42,209 nucleotides of DNA from Planctomycetota bacterium (GTDB lineage: Bacteria > Planctomycetota > UBA8108 > UBA1146): assembly GCA_013911165.1 (NCBI GenBank), contig JACETR010000018.1:1-42209 (forward strand), given 5' to 3'. Each line of letters starts with the position of its first letter. Positions within the stretch are counted from its first letter, which is position 1. The position numbers were made by a program, and so were the translations under genes. The notes below the pieces were generated by a model, which worked only from the letters and a program-made list of their open reading frames with translations, was not told the DNA's origin and searched no databases. This document shows, one piece after another, positions 1-9,675 of the stretch.

Positions 1-2
1 GT

Positions 3-614
3 ATTACCCTCGTCAATTCATTGAACCCCTACCGACTCGAAGGACAAAAAACGGTCGCCTTTGAAATCGCCGATACTCTTGGCTGCGCACCGGACTCTCA
101 CTTCCTGCCCGTCGGGAACGCCGGCAACATCACCGCAGCCTGGCGTGGATACCGCCAATACCATGACGAACAGGTCATCGATTCAACCCCGCGCATGTAT
201 GGTTGTCAGGCCGCCGGAGCGGCTCCGATCGTTCATGGCAAACCGATCGAGAACCCCGAAACCATCGCCACTGCCATCCGCATCGGCAATCCCGCTTCCT
301 GGAAAGGTGCGGTCGAAGCCATCGAACAGTCGGAAGGTGAAATCAGTGCGGTCAGTGACTCCCAGATTCTCGAAGCCTATGCGCACCTCGCTTCGAAAGA
401 GGGAGTCTTTTGTGAACCGGCCAGTGCTGCCAGCGTCGCCGGGTTGTTGGCTCGCCACAGGGAAGGCAAAGAGATTTGCCCTGAAGGTGGCATCGTGGTT
501 TGCACTCTGACAGGCCATGGACTGAAAGATCCGGATCGGGCCATCGACGGTCTCGATATTCCCGAGGCGGTTCCTGCCGATCTTGATGCCCTGAGAAAAA
601 GAATGGGACTCTGA
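3..614 (+). CDS. thrC: Threonine synthase, C-terminal part (cut by window start)
   Basis: PLP-dependent enzyme converting O-phosphohomoserine to threonine. The reading frame is open from base 3, and the visible part begins [17 protein letters not shown], a conserved core segment of threonine synthase, so the N-terminal part with the PLP lysine lies outside the window. The phosphate-binding type segment [15 protein letters not shown] follows, then the late glycine-rich segment [14 protein letters not shown]. About 203 residues are seen of a family usually 350-480 long. The TGA stop overlaps the homoserine kinase ATG by one base, so the two genes are translationally coupled. The TTG at 21 is an internal codon, not a start. 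Family assignment is secure. What cannot be seen is whether the missing part is intact. Confidence 0.93.
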   Translation: MTLVNSLNPYRLEGQKTVAFEIADTLGCAPDSHFLPVGNAGNITAAWRGYRQYHDEQVIDSTPRMYGCQAAGAAPIVHGKPIENPETIATAIRIGNPASWKGAVEAIEQSEGEISAVSDSQILEAYAHLASKEGVFCEPASAASVAGLLARHREGKEICPEGGIVVCTLTGHGLKDPDRAIDGLDIPEAVPADLDALRKRMGL

Positions 615-1537
615 TGAGCCGCTGGAAGATCAGCGCCCCTGCCTCCAGTGCCAATCTTGGTCCGGGATTTGATATCCTCGGACTCGCTCTCAATTGCCCA
701 CTGACTGCTGACATCTCTCCCGCCGACGACTTTCATCTGGAAGTAACCGGAGAAGGTTCCTCAAAAGTACCGACGACAGAAGAGCATCTGATCGTCGCTA
801 CTGCGCGGGAGATTGCCGGTGACGCGGCGCTTCGCTGTCACTGGAAAATCCACAGTCAAATCCCCATGACCCGTGGGCTCGGCTCCAGTGCCGCAGCGGT
901 GGGAGTGGGACTTGCCGCCGGTTATTTGCTGAAGGGCGACGGAAGCCCACAGCGAAGGGAGCTCTTCCTGGAGCTCACCCAGCGGGAAGGACACGGAGAC
1001 AATGCGGCTGCGACCGTCTACGGCGGGTTGCAGTTCTGCTATCAGAATGGTTCGGACGAAGCTGACTGCCAGGCGATCTCCTGTCAGGAATCTCTGGGTG
1101 TCATTGCAGTCGTCCCGGAGCAGCCTCTGGCCACTTCAGAAGCGCGCTCCGTCCTGCCCGCTTCCCATGAAACTGAAGCCGTCACCGCCAATATGGCTTC
1201 TCTCTCGCTGCTCCTCAGCAGTCTCGAAAGCGGAGATACTTCCGGGCTTTCGAAGGCATGTACGGATCATTTACATGAACCCTATCGACTTCCGCTGATA
1301 CCCGGACTTGGAGCTGCCTTGGGTGAGCTGCGCAAGGATGCCCACTTGCTGGGATCCTGGCTTTCCGGAGCGGGTCCCACTCTCGCCAGTTTTGCACCGC
1401 TCGGTTCCATTCAGGATTTGAAAAACGGCGAAGGTGTCAGTTCTGCAGTCGCGGCTCTCGAAAAAGCCGGAGTCTCTTCAAGAGTTCTCGAGCTGGAAAT
1501 CGACCGCTGTGGTCTGACGTGGGAGGAGTTGACATGA
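614..1537 (+). CDS. thrB: Homoserine kinase (GHMP family)
   Basis: Phosphorylates L-homoserine to O-phosphohomoserine, the substrate of the threonine synthase just upstream. The 307-residue protein is of normal family length. Residues about 7-25 (APASSANLGPGFDILGLAL) form the N-terminal GHMP motif, and about 84-96 (PMTRGLGSSAAAVG) the glycine/serine-rich ATP-binding loop. LSGAGPTLASF near the C-terminus is the third GHMP motif. The start ATG overlaps the threonine synthase stop by one base, and the stop overlaps the aspartate kinase start by four bases (ATGA), so thrC-thrB-lysC is read as one operon. Cytoplasmic. Nothing unusual in the sequence. Confidence 0.95.
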   Translation: MSRWKISAPASSANLGPGFDILGLALNCPLTADISPADDFHLEVTGEGSSKVPTTEEHLIVATAREIAGDAALRCHWKIHSQIPMTRGLGSSAAAVGVGLAAGYLLKGDGSPQRRELFLELTQREGHGDNAAATVYGGLQFCYQNGSDEADCQAISCQESLGVIAVVPEQPLATSEARSVLPASHETEAVTANMASLSLLLSSLESGDTSGLSKACTDHLHEPYRLPLIPGLGAALGELRKDAHLLGSWLSGAGPTLASFAPLGSIQDLKNGEGVSSAVAALEKAGVSSRVLELEIDRCGLTWEELT

Positions 1538-2772
1538 ATCCCACCGACCTGAAAAAACCCATTCACGTCATGAAGTTTGGTGGCACCAGTGTCGCCACAC
1601 CTTCCCTGATCCAGAATGCTGCGCAACGCATCGCTGATCGCCGTAAATCCGGAGTTCATGTAGTTTGCGTCGTCTCTGCAATGGGAGATACCACCGACAG
1701 CCTGATGTCACTGGCGCGACAGATCTCTGAACGCCCACCCAACAGGGAACTGGATGTGCTGTTATCGGCAGGTGAGGTGCAATCGATGGCATTGCTGTCG
1801 ATGGCCTTGCAGGAAATCGGAATCGCTGCACGATCCTTCACCGGATCCCAGGGGGGTATTCGAACCGACACTCAGCACTCGGAAGCACGCATCCTCCACA
1901 TCGACCCGGATCGCATCGTCTCTGCCCTCGCAAAAGACGAAGTGGTCGTGCTGGCCGGTTTCCAGGGACACGACGAACGGGACGAAATCACCACGCTGGG
2001 TCGTGGTGGATCGGATACCAGCGCCGTGGCAATGGCCGCTGCACTGGGAGCAGAGCTCTGTGAGATCCTCACCGATGTCACGGGAGTCTATTCTGCTGAC
2101 CCGCGAATCGTGGATGGAGCCAGACAGATTGAATCACTGGGATACGACGAAATGCTCGAGATGGCCAACCTTGGCGCACGTGTCCTCCACGGGAGATCTG
2201 TTGAAATGGCACGCCGATTTGAGGTTCCGCTGGTGGTAGCGTCTTCTACACGCAACACCCCTGGAACCCGAATTGTAAGAAAGGAAACGGACATGGAAAA
2301 AGTAGAGATCCGTGCGGTTACCGACGACCGCAATGTCAAAAAAATCTCACTGGTTTCGGTCCCCGATACTCCGGGAGTCGCGGCGAACATCTTCGGTGCA
2401 CTCGGTGAATTGGGAGTCAACGTCCGCCTCATCGTTCAGGCACAAAGCCACGCCGGAAACAACGACATTACTTTTGTTGTTCCGGGAGATACCCATATCG
2501 ACCAGCAACAATTGGACGATCTGGTGAAACAGGTCGGAGGCGAAAACTGGATCGTCGATGAGCGTATTGCCCTGCTCAATATCATCGGTGAAGGAATCTC
2601 CAGAGAGCCGGGAATCGCGGGCTCCATCTTCCGCATTCTTGCGGATCAGCAGATCAACCTTGACCTGATCTCCAGTTCCAATCTCGTGATCACCTGCGTC
2701 GTCTCTGAAGAAGATCTGGTCAGGGGAACACGTGCACTTCACGAAGGTTTGATTGAAACGGATGCCTCCTGA
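1534..2772 (+). CDS. lysC: Aspartate kinase with two ACT domains
   Basis: Catalyses the first step of the aspartate pathway to Lys, Thr and Met. I chose the ATG at 1534, preceded by GGGAGGAG at 1520-1527 and overlapping the thrB stop, rather than the in-frame GTG at 1519. This gives 412 residues. The N-terminus holds HVMKFGGTSVATPS (amino-acid kinase motif), and GRGGSDTSAVAMAAALGAE and TDVTGVYSADPR follow in the catalytic domain. Two ACT domains occupy roughly residues 275-412 (for example SLVSVPDTPGVAANIFGALG) and are the usual sites of feedback by lysine or threonine. Placement with thrB and thrC suggests control through the threonine branch, which is inference. A strong hairpin terminator follows. 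Confidence 0.95.
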   Translation: MNPTDLKKPIHVMKFGGTSVATPSLIQNAAQRIADRRKSGVHVVCVVSAMGDTTDSLMSLARQISERPPNRELDVLLSAGEVQSMALLSMALQEIGIAARSFTGSQGGIRTDTQHSEARILHIDPDRIVSALAKDEVVVLAGFQGHDERDEITTLGRGGSDTSAVAMAAALGAELCEILTDVTGVYSADPRIVDGARQIESLGYDEMLEMANLGARVLHGRSVEMARRFEVPLVVASSTRNTPGTRIVRKETDMEKVEIRAVTDDRNVKKISLVSVPDTPGVAANIFGALGELGVNVRLIVQAQSHAGNNDITFVVPGDTHIDQQQLDDLVKQVGGENWIVDERIALLNIIGEGISREPGIAGSIFRILADQQINLDLISSSNLVITCVVSEEDLVRGTRALHEGLIETDAS

Positions 2773-2790
2773 TCCCTATCAGGACAAAAG

Positions 2791-2830
2791 AAAACTGCCG
2801 TGTTGTGCTCACGCACAACACGGCAGTTTT
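2791..2830. terminator. Bidirectional hairpin terminator between lysC and gcvP
   Basis: A perfect 18-bp inverted repeat (2791-2808 with 2813-2830) around the 4-base loop TCAC. The arms begin with AAAA and end with TTTT, so a U-tract is made in both directions. It sits between the convergent lysC (+) and gcvP (-) stops and probably serves both. Confidence 0.9.
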
Positions 2831-2848
2831 CAATTCTGTACCCGGCAA

Positions 2849-5749
2849 TCAGGGAGTATCTGAATACTCCTCCACTGGGGGACAGGAACAGACGAGATTT
2901 CTGTCCCCGTAAGCCTGATCGATTCTGGCAACAGAAGGCCAAAACTTGTGAGCACGGGTATGTCCACTGGGGAAAGCCGCTTTGTCTCTGCTGTAGGGCC
3001 GATCCCATTCGTCATTGATGACACAGGCTGCGGTGTGAGGTGCGTTACACAGCGGATTGTTGTCCGCAGGAAGTTCACCGGCCTCCACCGCTTTCGCCTC
3101 TGCATGAATACCACTCATCGCCTCGATGAATCGATCCAACTCTTTCTTCGGCTCACTTTCAGTGGGCTCGACCATCAGGGTCCCTGCCACCGGCCATGAC
3201 ATCGTTGGTGCATGGAATCCGTAATCGATCAATCTCTTGGCGACGTCATCGACAGAGATCCCCGCCTCAGACTTGAGAACACGGGTGTCGATAATGCATT
3301 CGTGCGCGACCAGTCCATTTTCTCCCTTGAAAAGAATCGGGTACTGCCCCTCCAGGGAAGCTGCCAGATAGTTGGCGGAAAGAATCGCAACCTGTGTGGC
3401 ATGAACCAACCCCTGAGTTCCCATCATGCGAATGTAGGCGTAACTGATCGGCAGAATCGTGGCACTGCCATGGGGAGCTGCAGAGATGGCACCGATCCCA
3501 TGCTCTCCTCCGGTTTTTCTCAAGGGGTGTCCCGGAAGGAAGGGTGAAAGATGCGCTGCCACACCGATGGGCCCCACACCTGGACCTCCACCGCCGTGGG
3601 GAATGCAGAACGTTTTGTGAAGATTGAGGTGGCATACGTCTGCACCGAAATCACCGGGCCTGCAAATACCCACCATGGCGTTCATGTTTGCTCCGTCGAG
3701 GTAAACCTGTCCACCTGCTCCATGAACCAGGCTGCAGATTTCACGAATCGACGTCTCAAAGACACCATGGGTAGACGGGTAGGTCACCATCAAGGCCGAA
3801 AGTTGATCGCTGTGAGCCTCAACTTTCGTCTTCAGGTCTTCCATGTCGATGTTTCCATCATCATCACAACCGACCACGACCACCTTCATCCCCGCCATGA
3901 TAGCACTGGCAGGATTGGTCCCATGGGCGGATTGCGGAATGATACAGACATCGCGGTGGCTCTCACCCCGGGAGTAATGATAGGCACGAATCACCATCAA
4001 GCCTGAGTATTCGCCTTGTGAACCGGCATTCGGCATCATCGTCACCCGATCAAATCCGGTGATCTCCGACAGCCAGTGATCGAGACGATCGATCAACACC
4101 TGATATCCCTTGGTCTGCTCTTCAGGAGCAAACGGGTGCAAACCCGCAAAACCAGGATAGAGAATCGGGAACATCTCCGCCGCTGCATTCAGCTTCATCG
4201 TGCACGAGCCGAGGGGAATCATCGCAGCATTGAGCGCAAGATCCCGGGTTTCCAGATTGTGCATGTAGCGCATCAAGTCCGTCTCACAACGGTAGGAGTG
4301 GAAGACGGGGTGCTCAAGGAAGGCACTCTTGCGCGAGTGCCCTTCTGGAAGTTCCAGTTTGATGGATCCGGCAAGTGCGTCGAGGTCGAGAGACCCTGCA
4401 GTCGCACCGAAAATTTCGAGAATCGAAAGCAAGTCCTCCCGCAAGGTGGTTTCGTCGACGGTGATCCCAATAGAACCGTCATCGTAGTAGCGGAAGTTTC
4501 TTCTGGCGGCTTCACTGCGATTGCGCACCTCGTTGACGCCCACGTTGTTCGGCGTGACTTTGACCGTATCAAAGCGAACCGTATCGAGGACATCGTGCCC
4601 AAGATCGGAGAGACCCTTGGCGAGAATCTCCGCCTGAAGGCGTACTTTGCTGGCGATTCTCCGCAACCCCTCCGGCCCATGATGAACGGCGTACATTCCG
4701 GCACAAACAGCCAGAAGAACCTGAGCTGTACAAATGTTGCTCGTCGCCTTGTCGCGGCGAATATGCTGCTCTCGGGTTTGCAGTGCCAGACGCAATGCCT
4801 CTTTACCCTCGGCATCTTTCGAAACACCCACAAGTCGCCCGGGCAACTGACGCTGATGCTTTTCAGTGGTTGCAAGATAAGCGGCATGAGGGCCGCCGAA
4901 TCCCATGGGAATTCCGAATCGCTGGGTCGAGCCCACGGCAACGTCTGCTCCCATTTCACCGGGAGGGGTCAACAGTGCCAGGGAAAGCGGGTCAGCGGCA
5001 ACCACCACCATCGCTCCCACTTCATGGGCCCGATCACTGATTCCCGCAAGATTCACGACACGGCCATCGGTATCAGGATACTGAACCAGAACACCGAAAC
5101 ACCGCGCTGGGAAAGTGAAATCCTCGTGATCACCGACCACGATTTCGATACCCAGTGGTTCGGCTCTCGATTGAACGATCTCGATGGTTTGCGGGTGACA
5201 TTTTTCTGACACAAAGAACAGGTCGCAATCCTTGCCACGGCGCGCCTTGTCCTGAATGCGGTGACACATCGTCATCGCCTCTGCTGCCGCAGTACCTTCA
5301 TCGAGCATCGAGGCATTGGCCACTTCCATCCCGGTGAGATCACAGACCATCGTCTGGAAGTTCAGCAAGGCTTCGAGTCGACCCTGACTGATCTCCGGTT
5401 GGTAAGGAGTGTAGGCGGTGTACCAGCCGGGAGACTCCAGGATGCCGCGCTGGATGGCCGGCGGTGTGATGCAGTCGTGGTAACCGGTTCCGATGTGGGA
5501 ACGGAATTGCTCATTGCTGGCAGACAGATCATGCAGCTCCTTGAGCACCTCCGCCTCTGTCGCCGGATCGGGAAGGGAGAGGTCATTACTCAGGCGAATC
5601 GACTGTGGGACAGCCCTGTCGATCAGACTCTCCAGTGAATCTTCCCCGATCACCTTGAGCATTGCAGCGATGTCAGACTCTCTTGGGCCCACATGACGGT
5701 CCCTGAAGAGGTCTCCAGAATCGAGAAGTCGGGTCATTGAATCAGTCAT
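2849..5749 (-). CDS. gcvP: Glycine dehydrogenase (decarboxylating), P-protein
   Basis: PLP enzyme of the glycine cleavage system. It decarboxylates glycine and passes the aminomethyl group to the lipoyl arm of GcvH. At 966 residues it is the single-chain form, not the split GcvPA/GcvPB form. The N-terminus contains [17 protein letters not shown], typical of the family. The PLP-lysine segment [18 protein letters not shown] lies near residue 711 in the C-terminal half. The start ATG is preceded by GGAGG (on the minus strand) at seven bases. GcvT, GcvH and GcvL are not in the window, though lpdA and the lipoyl genes at 34-40 kb could supply E3 and lipoate. I looked for a glycine riboswitch upstream and did not find its conserved core. 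Confidence 0.96.
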   Translation of the reverse strand: MTDSMTRLLDSGDLFRDRHVGPRESDIAAMLKVIGEDSLESLIDRAVPQSIRLSNDLSLPDPATEAEVLKELHDLSASNEQFRSHIGTGYHDCITPPAIQRGILESPGWYTAYTPYQPEISQGRLEALLNFQTMVCDLTGMEVANASMLDEGTAAAEAMTMCHRIQDKARRGKDCDLFFVSEKCHPQTIEIVQSRAEPLGIEIVVGDHEDFTFPARCFGVLVQYPDTDGRVVNLAGISDRAHEVGAMVVVAADPLSLALLTPPGEMGADVAVGSTQRFGIPMGFGGPHAAYLATTEKHQRQLPGRLVGVSKDAEGKEALRLALQTREQHIRRDKATSNICTAQVLLAVCAGMYAVHHGPEGLRRIASKVRLQAEILAKGLSDLGHDVLDTVRFDTVKVTPNNVGVNEVRNRSEAARRNFRYYDDGSIGITVDETTLREDLLSILEIFGATAGSLDLDALAGSIKLELPEGHSRKSAFLEHPVFHSYRCETDLMRYMHNLETRDLALNAAMIPLGSCTMKLNAAAEMFPILYPGFAGLHPFAPEEQTKGYQVLIDRLDHWLSEITGFDRVTMMPNAGSQGEYSGLMVIRAYHYSRGESHRDVCIIPQSAHGTNPASAIMAGMKVVVVGCDDDGNIDMEDLKTKVEAHSDQLSALMVTYPSTHGVFETSIREICSLVHGAGGQVYLDGANMNAMVGICRPGDFGADVCHLNLHKTFCIPHGGGGPGVGPIGVAAHLSPFLPGHPLRKTGGEHGIGAISAAPHGSATILPISYAYIRMMGTQGLVHATQVAILSANYLAASLEGQYPILFKGENGLVAHECIIDTRVLKSEAGISVDDVAKRLIDYGFHAPTMSWPVAGTLMVEPTESEPKKELDRFIEAMSGIHAEAKAVEAGELPADNNPLCNAPHTAACVINDEWDRPYSRDKAAFPSGHTRAHKFWPSVARIDQAYGDRNLVCSCPPVEEYSDTP

Positions 5750-6034
5750 GCCTGTTCCTCCGCTATTTCCGTATCACTTCCGAATCACACCCTGCGAGTA
5801 CACCCCCATTTTGAGGTCGCACAGACGGAGAGGGTTGCATGAGCAACCCTGCACTCGGCAAGGGAGGTCCGGTGAAGGACAATCACACCCTTACAAGGTA
5901 ACACTCCCCCCAATCCCGGCAACCGAACCGCCCTGCGATCAGTGGCATTGGTGCTCGTTGAGGGCTTTAATGCCCAGTCATTCAGGTACCTGAAGATCCT
6001 GATCTTTTGAGCCCCCCCGCGAGAAGGGACTGTC
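5750..6034. promoter_or_regulatory. Divergent gcvP/pruA intergenic region with hairpin and palindrome
   Basis: This 285-bp region must hold promoters for both genes. It contains an 8-bp perfect hairpin with ATGA loop at 5831-5850. A possible three-way fold lies at 5862-5908 (GGGAG with CTCCC enclosing GTCC/GGAC and ACC/GGT). A 14-base perfect palindrome TTCAGGTACCTGAA at 5981-5994 lies about 40 bases upstream of the pruA start and could be an operator. The stems in the three-way fold are short and may be chance. No known riboswitch class matched by eye on either strand. Confidence 0.45.
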
Positions 6035-7672
6035 ATGGAAAACCAAATTTTCAATCCGGGAACTCCCGACAACGAACCGATTCTCGACTACGCCCCGGGA
6101 TCTCCTGAGAGAAGCTCCCTGGAGGCCCGGCTCGATTCCATGGCCACAGAGGTTCCAGAGATCCCCTGCATCGTCGGTGGTGAGGCGATCTATACCGGTG
6201 AAATCCGCGAGCAGGTCTCTCCTCACAATCACCAACACGTTCTGGCACGCTGGCACTGTGCCACTCCGGAAGTCGTGCAGAAGGCGATCGCCTCAGCCCA
6301 GCAAGCCTGGAAAGAATGGTCACGAGTTTCCCAGCAGGTTCGCTCGGCCGTCATGGAACGGGCAGCGGTTCTTCTGCAGGGGAGTCACTGGCGCAATGAG
6401 ATCAACGCCTCAACGATGCTCGGTCAATCCAAGACAGTCTATCAGTCCGAGATCGATGCGGCCTGCGAGCTGGTCGACTTCTTTCGCTTCAACAATCACT
6501 ACGCACTCGATCAGATCCCAAGGGAACAGCCCCCCATCAATCCACCAGGCATCTGGAACCATGTCGACCATCGACCACTCGAGGGGTACGTCTACGCCGT
6601 GACTCCCTTCAATTTCACATCGATTGCCGCAAACCTTTGTTGCGCTCCGGCATTGATGGGCAACACGGTGGTATGGAAACCATCGGAACATTCAGTTCTT
6701 TCCAATTGGGTTTCCTATCGCCTCCTCGAAGAGGCGGGCCTGCCTCCCGGAGTCATCAACTTTGTTCCGGGAGATCCGGTTTCCATTACCGGAGAAGCAC
6801 TCGCTTCCCCTGATTTTGCAGGAATCCATTACACCGGTTCGACCCAGATCTTCCGTCAGTTGTGGCAACAGATCGGCGAAAAGCTGGAGCATTACCGCAA
6901 CTACCCGCGCATCGTCGGAGAAACCGGTGGCAAGGATTTCATTTTCGCCCACCCCAGTGCAAACGTCGAATCTCTCAGCGCTGCAACGATTCGTGGAGCG
7001 TTTGAGTACCAGGGTCAGAAGTGCTCCGCAGCCAGCCGCATGTACGTGCCGCAAAGCCTTTGGCCCCAGTTGAAAGAATCACTGATCGAAACCACCCGCT
7101 CCTTGCCGATGGGTGATGTCCGCGATTTCAGCAACTTCATGGGTGCGGTCATTCACAAAGGCGCTTTTGATCGCAACCGCTCTGCCATCGAAAGAGCCCG
7201 CGAAAACTCCGATTGTGAAATCATTTGCGGTGGTGAAACGGATGACTCCAAAGGCTGGTTCGTCAGCCCAACCATCATCGAATGCCAGAATCCAAAATAT
7301 GAAACGATGGAGACCGAGTTGTTCGGTCCGGTCCTTTCGGTCCATGTCTATGCCGATGACAAGGTGGATGAGACTCTGGACATCGTCGATTCAACCAGCC
7401 CATACGCACTCACCGGAGCCGTTTTCTCCAGTGACCGAGTCGCAGCAGACAGGATCTCCGAACGCTTGCGCTACAGTGCGGGCAATTTCTACATCAATGA
7501 CAAGCCCACCGGTGCGGTCGTCGGCCAGCAGCCCTTTGGGGGAGCACGTGCTTCCGGAACAGACGACAAGGCCGGTTCGGCCCTGAATCTATTGCGCTGG
7601 ATTGCCCCCCGAACGGTGAAGGAAAACTTTGCGCCTCCCACGGATCACCGCTACCCGCATATGGGTTCCTAG
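6035..7672 (+). CDS. pruA: L-glutamate gamma-semialdehyde (1-pyrroline-5-carboxylate) dehydrogenase
   Basis: NAD-dependent aldehyde dehydrogenase that oxidises glutamate semialdehyde (from proline) to glutamate. The 545-residue length fits the stand-alone ALDH4A1-type enzyme, not the PutA fusion. The catalytic glutamate is E296 in VGETGGKDF and the catalytic cysteine C330 in YQGQKCSAASRMYVP. The 34-residue spacing is normal for aldehyde dehydrogenases. The C-terminus has GGARASGTDDKAGSALNLLR, typical of P5C dehydrogenases. The start ATG follows GAGAAGGG. A proline dehydrogenase partner is not in the window. The gene stands alone, with a palindrome upstream and a hairpin terminator downstream. 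Confidence 0.94.
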   Translation: MENQIFNPGTPDNEPILDYAPGSPERSSLEARLDSMATEVPEIPCIVGGEAIYTGEIREQVSPHNHQHVLARWHCATPEVVQKAIASAQQAWKEWSRVSQQVRSAVMERAAVLLQGSHWRNEINASTMLGQSKTVYQSEIDAACELVDFFRFNNHYALDQIPREQPPINPPGIWNHVDHRPLEGYVYAVTPFNFTSIAANLCCAPALMGNTVVWKPSEHSVLSNWVSYRLLEEAGLPPGVINFVPGDPVSITGEALASPDFAGIHYTGSTQIFRQLWQQIGEKLEHYRNYPRIVGETGGKDFIFAHPSANVESLSAATIRGAFEYQGQKCSAASRMYVPQSLWPQLKESLIETTRSLPMGDVRDFSNFMGAVIHKGAFDRNRSAIERARENSDCEIICGGETDDSKGWFVSPTIIECQNPKYETMETELFGPVLSVHVYADDKVDETLDIVDSTSPYALTGAVFSSDRVAADRISERLRYSAGNFYINDKPTGAVVGQQPFGGARASGTDDKAGSALNLLRWIAPRTVKENFAPPTDHRYPHMGS

Positions 7673-7719
7673 GCCTGGATTCGACAGCAGTATTCAGCGG
7701 TGAATTCAGTCACTGAGAA

Positions 7720-7750
7720 GGCAGTTTCCCCGGAATTCGGGAAAACTGCC
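7720..7750 (+). terminator. Hairpin terminator after pruA
   Basis: Inverted repeat with 13-base arms (7720-7732 and 7738-7750) and one mismatch, loop GAATT. It is followed by CTCCTTTCG, a weak T-rich tail. It lies 48 bases after the pruA stop. Confidence 0.7.
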
Positions 7751-7917
7751 TCCTTTCGCCCCTAAAATGGACAAGCATGTCCGCTATTGTTCATGTGAAT
7801 CGACGCTCCCGGGACGATTCTGCCATATCCCTCGTACCTCAGAGGGTAGATTCGGATTGAACAGGTATGCGAACGATATCCCAACTTGATATCTCGTGAA
7901 TGATTGAAGGTAGTCTG

Positions 7918-8418
7918 ATGACTCACTTGTACTCCAGAGGAATTGAGTACGCTCTGCGTTGCCTCCAGTTGATGGCGCAAAATCCGGCGATCCCCCGAAC
8001 TGTGGTGGAACTGTGTGAAGAAGCCCAACTCCCTGAGCACTTCACCCGTAAAATGTTGCAACCGCTCGTCAGAGCGGGATATCTCAAGAGCAACCGCGGA
8101 CCCGGCGGTGGCTTTGTCTTTGCCGTCCCACCGGAAGAGATCACTCTCAAAAATGTTGTTGAGGGTATCGAGGGAAAGAGCCGCAAAAAGTACTGCCTTC
8201 TTGGTGGAACTGCCCCCCCACCCCTCCAGGATCGCTGGTCCGAGATTTGGGAGCTTTCTGAAAAGCTTCTCGAAACCACAACCGTTGCCGATCTGATCAA
8301 GGGTTGGGATGGAACCGATCGTCTCAAAGAAGCAGCCGTCGCAAAAATGGTTTCTATCAACCCCGGTGAAAAAGCAGAAGCCGACGACCGTGGAAGGCGT
8401 TACCTGCCAAGAAACTGA
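7918..8418 (+). CDS. Rrf2-family transcriptional regulator lacking the usual cysteine triad
   Basis: Rrf2 proteins are small winged-helix DNA-binding regulators, many of which sense iron-sulfur status, NO or redox. I chose the ATG at 7918 (MTHLYSRGIEYALRCLQLMA), which lines up with the usual Rrf2 N-terminus and has AAGGTAG just upstream. The ATG at 7900 would add six residues. It encodes 166 residues. The helix-turn-helix and wing segment includes LLEHF-type LPEHFTRKMLQPLVRAGYL and GPGGGF. In the sensor loop only C93 is present (KYCLLGGTAPPPLQDRW), where IscR and NsrR carry three cysteines, and the loop is shortened. It therefore probably does not bind a classic [2Fe-2S] or [4Fe-4S] cluster. 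Its target genes are unknown. Confidence 0.88.
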   Translation: MTHLYSRGIEYALRCLQLMAQNPAIPRTVVELCEEAQLPEHFTRKMLQPLVRAGYLKSNRGPGGGFVFAVPPEEITLKNVVEGIEGKSRKKYCLLGGTAPPPLQDRWSEIWELSEKLLETTTVADLIKGWDGTDRLKEAAVAKMVSINPGEKAEADDRGRRYLPRN

Positions 8419-8426
8419 TCTTGGCA
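8405..8426 (+). other. Small hairpin overlapping the Rrf2 gene stop
   Basis: TGCCAAG (8405-8411) pairs with CTTGGCA (8420-8426) across the stop codon. It lies just before the main terminator and could assist termination or protect the mRNA end. Confidence 0.4.
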
Positions 8427-8434
8427 ATCAGGTA

Positions 8435-8477
8435 AAAAAACTGCAGCGTCGGTGGATCACCGGCGCTGCAGTTTTTT
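8435..8477. terminator. Bidirectional terminator between the Rrf2 gene and kdsD
   Basis: AAAAAACTGCAGCG at 8435-8448 pairs with CGCTGCAGTTTTTT at 8464-8477, with a further inner GGTG/CACC pairing. Poly-A before and poly-T after allow use from both strands. The two flanking genes converge on it. Confidence 0.9.
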
Positions 8478-8518
8478 ATGGATAGCCCACCTTACAAATT
8501 ATTGGAAAGTTCTACAGA

Positions 8519-9535
8519 TCACTGGGAGGCTTCACGAATTCCTTCTCTGAGGAGATCGGCCATGCGAACGATCCCCCTGGGCTTTCCGTCCTCCTGCAAA
8601 ACAACCAGAGACGTCACCTGATGGTCTCGCATCAATCCCAATGCTTCTGCTGCAAGGCTGTCTGCAGCAACGGTCAAGGGGGCAGAATCTGAAGCCTCTT
8701 CTCTCCTGCTGTTCTCCCACGCCTGCTGAACTGTCAGCTTCAGGGGTGCCTCACTCTGTGTCAGCAGGCGTCGAAGGTCTCCATCGGTGAAGACCCCAAT
8801 AAACTGGCCTTCAGCGGTCACCACACATGCGAGTCCCAGGCCTTTACTGTTCATTTCCACGAGCAGTTCCGGGACCGAAGCGGAAGCTTCAATGAGAGGA
8901 AGATGATCGCCCTCATGAAGCATGTCTTCACAACGCACCAGCAACCTTCTGCCCAACGCACCCTCCGGATGAAAACGGGCGAACTGTTCCGCAGTGAAGC
9001 CGCGTGCATCCAGCAAACTCATTGCCAGAGCATCTGCCACAGCCAACTGCAGGACGGCACTGGTGGTCGGGGCGAGGGAAAGCGGACCTGCTTCTCCAAC
9101 CATGGGGATTTGCACAACCACTTGGCTCAACTGGGCGACCGGTGACTCCAGGGATTCGCAGACAGAAACGATACTGCCGCCGACTCTTTGAAAGTGCTTA
9201 AGAAATCTCACCAACTCTTCCGTGTGACCGCTCTTCGACAAAGCAAGGAGCACATCCCCCTCACCGACGACTCCAAGATCGCCATGCAATGCTTCGATGG
9301 GATGGAGAAAGAGGGCCGGTGTTCCGGTACTCGCCAGTGTGCCCGCAACCTTTTGGGCAATGCTTCCGCTCTTGCCTACCCCGGAGACGAGAACCCTGCC
9401 GGGAGTGGAAGCCAACAGGCGTACCGCATCTTCAAAAGTCGATCCCAGAGATTTGGCTAAAGCTTCCAGAGCTCTGGCCTCCTGCTCTATCACCTCGCGA
9501 CCGATACGAAGGCTGTCTGACACGTCGATCCTCAT
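8519..9535 (-). CDS. kdsD: Arabinose-5-phosphate isomerase (KpsF/GutQ/KdsD family)
   Basis: Interconverts ribulose-5-phosphate and arabinose-5-phosphate, the first step toward KDO of lipopolysaccharide. The 338-residue protein has the family layout. An N-terminal SIS sugar-isomerase domain (residues about 35-180) includes RVLVSGVGKSGSIAQKVAGT, HPIEALHGDLGVV and LALSKSGHTEEL. The linker FHPEGALGRRLL and two CBS domains (about 205-335) follow. The ATG at 9535 is taken as start. A downstream GTG (DVSDS) has a better-spaced GAGG and is a possible alternative. It points to a diderm envelope. No other KDO gene is adjacent. Confidence 0.93.
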   Translation of the reverse strand: MRIDVSDSLRIGREVIEQEARALEALAKSLGSTFEDAVRLLASTPGRVLVSGVGKSGSIAQKVAGTLASTGTPALFLHPIEALHGDLGVVGEGDVLLALSKSGHTEELVRFLKHFQRVGGSIVSVCESLESPVAQLSQVVVQIPMVGEAGPLSLAPTTSAVLQLAVADALAMSLLDARGFTAEQFARFHPEGALGRRLLVRCEDMLHEGDHLPLIEASASVPELLVEMNSKGLGLACVVTAEGQFIGVFTDGDLRRLLTQSEAPLKLTVQQAWENSRREEASDSAPLTVAADSLAAEALGLMRDHQVTSLVVLQEDGKPRGIVRMADLLREGIREASQ

Positions 9536-9675
9536 TTCCTCGGAAACTCATGTCCCGACAGCAGATTATCCTCTCCCCATGCAGAAAAGGGAGAAAAAGG
9601 GCTCAAGTTCATACCGGAAACAGCCGATCGAACCAGTGTACACCCTGATGTGTGCCCGGATTCAGCGGAGGCCCC

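Noticed and set aside
4076..5209. 377-residue plus-strand frame opposite gcvP
   Set aside because: It lies entirely within gcvP, which is complete. It has no family features.
5750..6034. Glycine riboswitch in front of gcvP
   Set aside because: The conserved GGAGAG...CCGAAGG core is absent on the gcvP strand. A GGAGAG on the other strand is not followed by the rest of the core.
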